Assembly: GCF_900103175.1 (NCBI RefSeq)
Contig: NZ_FNLF01000002.1
Location: 1,874,136-1,938,135 of the forward strand
DNA: 64,000 bases
Direction of reading: 5' to 3'
Source: Tsukamurella pulmonis
GTDB lineage: Bacteria; Actinomycetota; Actinomycetes; Mycobacteriales; Mycobacteriaceae
The position numbers and the translations under genes were made by a program. Below the pieces are notes generated by a model. That model worked only from the letters and a program-made list of their open reading frames with translations, was not told the origin of the DNA and did not search any database. Below, piece after piece: positions 63,468-64,000 of this stretch. The number at the start of each line of letters is the position of its first letter. Position 1 is the first letter of the stretch.

Positions 63468-64000
63468 GTGACCACCCGCGTCCTCATCCTCGGCAGCACC
63501 GGCTCCATCGGCACCCAGGCGCTGGAGGTGATCGCCGAGAACCCGGACCGGTTCGAGGTGGTCGGCCTCGGCGCCGGCGGTGGCAACACCGACCTCCTCG
63601 CCCAGCAGGCGCGCGCCGTCGGAATCGACGGTGCCCGGATCGGCATCGCGGACGCCTCCCGCGCCGCGGGTTTCGACGGTGCGCTGACCGGCCCGGACGC
63701 CATGACGAGGCTCGTCGAGACCGTCGAGGCGGACGTGGTGCTCAACGGCGTCGTCGGCAGCCTCGGGCTCGGCCCGACCCTCGCGGCGCTGGACTCCGGC
63801 GCGCGCCTCGCCCTGGCGAACAAGGAGTCGCTGGTCGCCGGCGGTTCACTGGTGCTGGCCCGCGCCGCCGAGGGGCAGATCGTGCCCGTCGATTCCGAGC
63901 ACTCGGCCATCGCCCAGTGCCTGCGCGGCGGGACGGCGGCCGAGGTGGACCGGCTGATCCTCACGGCGTCGGGCGGCCCCTTCTTCGGCCGCACGCGCGC
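63468..64000 (+). CDS. dxr: 1-deoxy-D-xylulose 5-phosphate reductoisomerase, N-terminal part
   Basis: The frame runs off the window end; about 177 codons are visible. The NADPH loop [14 protein letters not shown] and the active-site blocks [12 protein letters not shown] and [14 protein letters not shown] are diagnostic. It makes MEP for isoprenoid synthesis. TAGGCT (63456-63461) is six bases before GTG 63468, which points to a leaderless start. Confidence 0.96.
   Translation, partial: MTTRVLILGSTGSIGTQALEVIAENPDRFEVVGLGAGGGNTDLLAQQARAVGIDGARIGIADASRAAGFDGALTGPDAMTRLVETVEADVVLNGVVGSLGLGPTLAALDSGARLALANKESLVAGGSLVLARAAEGQIVPVDSEHSAIAQCLRGGTAAEVDRLILTASGGPFFGRTR

Overview
The window is very G+C-rich, densely packed bacterial DNA. 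The order of housekeeping genes (glnD, ffh, rpsP-KH-rimM-trmD, rplS, lepB, rnhB, DUF2469, yraN-comM-dprA, xerC, M23 peptidase, rpsB-tsf, pyrH-frr-cdsA, rlmN, DUF2631, dxr) is the conserved block known from mycobacteria and their relatives. I infer a chromosomal segment of a member of the Mycobacteriales, possibly Tsukamurella-like; the genus is a guess. Leaderless starts, where a TANNNT box lies 6-8 bases before an ATG or GTG, recur through the window and fit this group. I saw no tRNA, rRNA, CRISPR array, insertion sequence or prophage.

Region by region. 1-4549: end of glnD, then ffh and an amidohydrolase. 4584-8422 (minus strand): a MerR regulator with its own 19-bp-spacer promoter, a membrane acyltransferase and a glutamate decarboxylase. 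8501-10604: the ribosome and tRNA maturation operon rpsP-KH-rimM-trmD. 10622-13561: a histidine-kinase-like protein without its phosphoacceptor, then four coupled small genes that look like a type VII secretion/polymorphic-toxin cassette. 13571-21337: tex, a membrane protein, rplS, a divergent aldehyde dehydrogenase, lepB, rnhB and DUF2469. 21422-23324: an MFS pump with a large palindromic operator, then a TetR gene. 23433-28525: yraN-comM-dprA, a TM-helix protein with a long disordered tail, and a DUF1905/YdeI protein. 28798-32678: a methionine ABC importer (metQ-N-I) overlapping an MHS transporter. 32754-37025: xerC, a hydrolase, zwf and an M23 peptidase.

The most unusual region is 37143-46060. 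On the minus strand six tightly spaced genes run from a short, lid-poor Hsp70 through a large FnIII-like partner protein, a Bcr/CflA pump, an M48 metalloprotease and a membrane SRPBCC-like protein to an isoprenylcysteine-methyltransferase-like protein fused to a thiol-redox (DCC) domain. A GrpE-like gene is divergent from the Hsp70. This looks like a specialised chaperone and membrane-protein quality-control unit separate from the housekeeping DnaK system.

46071-53026 holds a 23-codon leaderless leader peptide of the actinobacterial sulphur-metabolism type in front of a DAACS symporter, a quinone oxidoreductase and a divergent TetR sharing two TTAAC-N3-GTTAA operators, a carboxylesterase divergent from another TetR, and an alanine/Na+ symporter. 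53039-64000 returns to the core: rpsB-tsf, a decaying VOC/AraC gene pair, an SGNH hydrolase, pyrH-frr-cdsA, an MFS protein, a LapA-like protein, rlmN, DUF2631, DUF952 and the 5' part of dxr. Promoters of the three ribosomal protein genes share a TTTCG element 24-25 bases before the -10 box.
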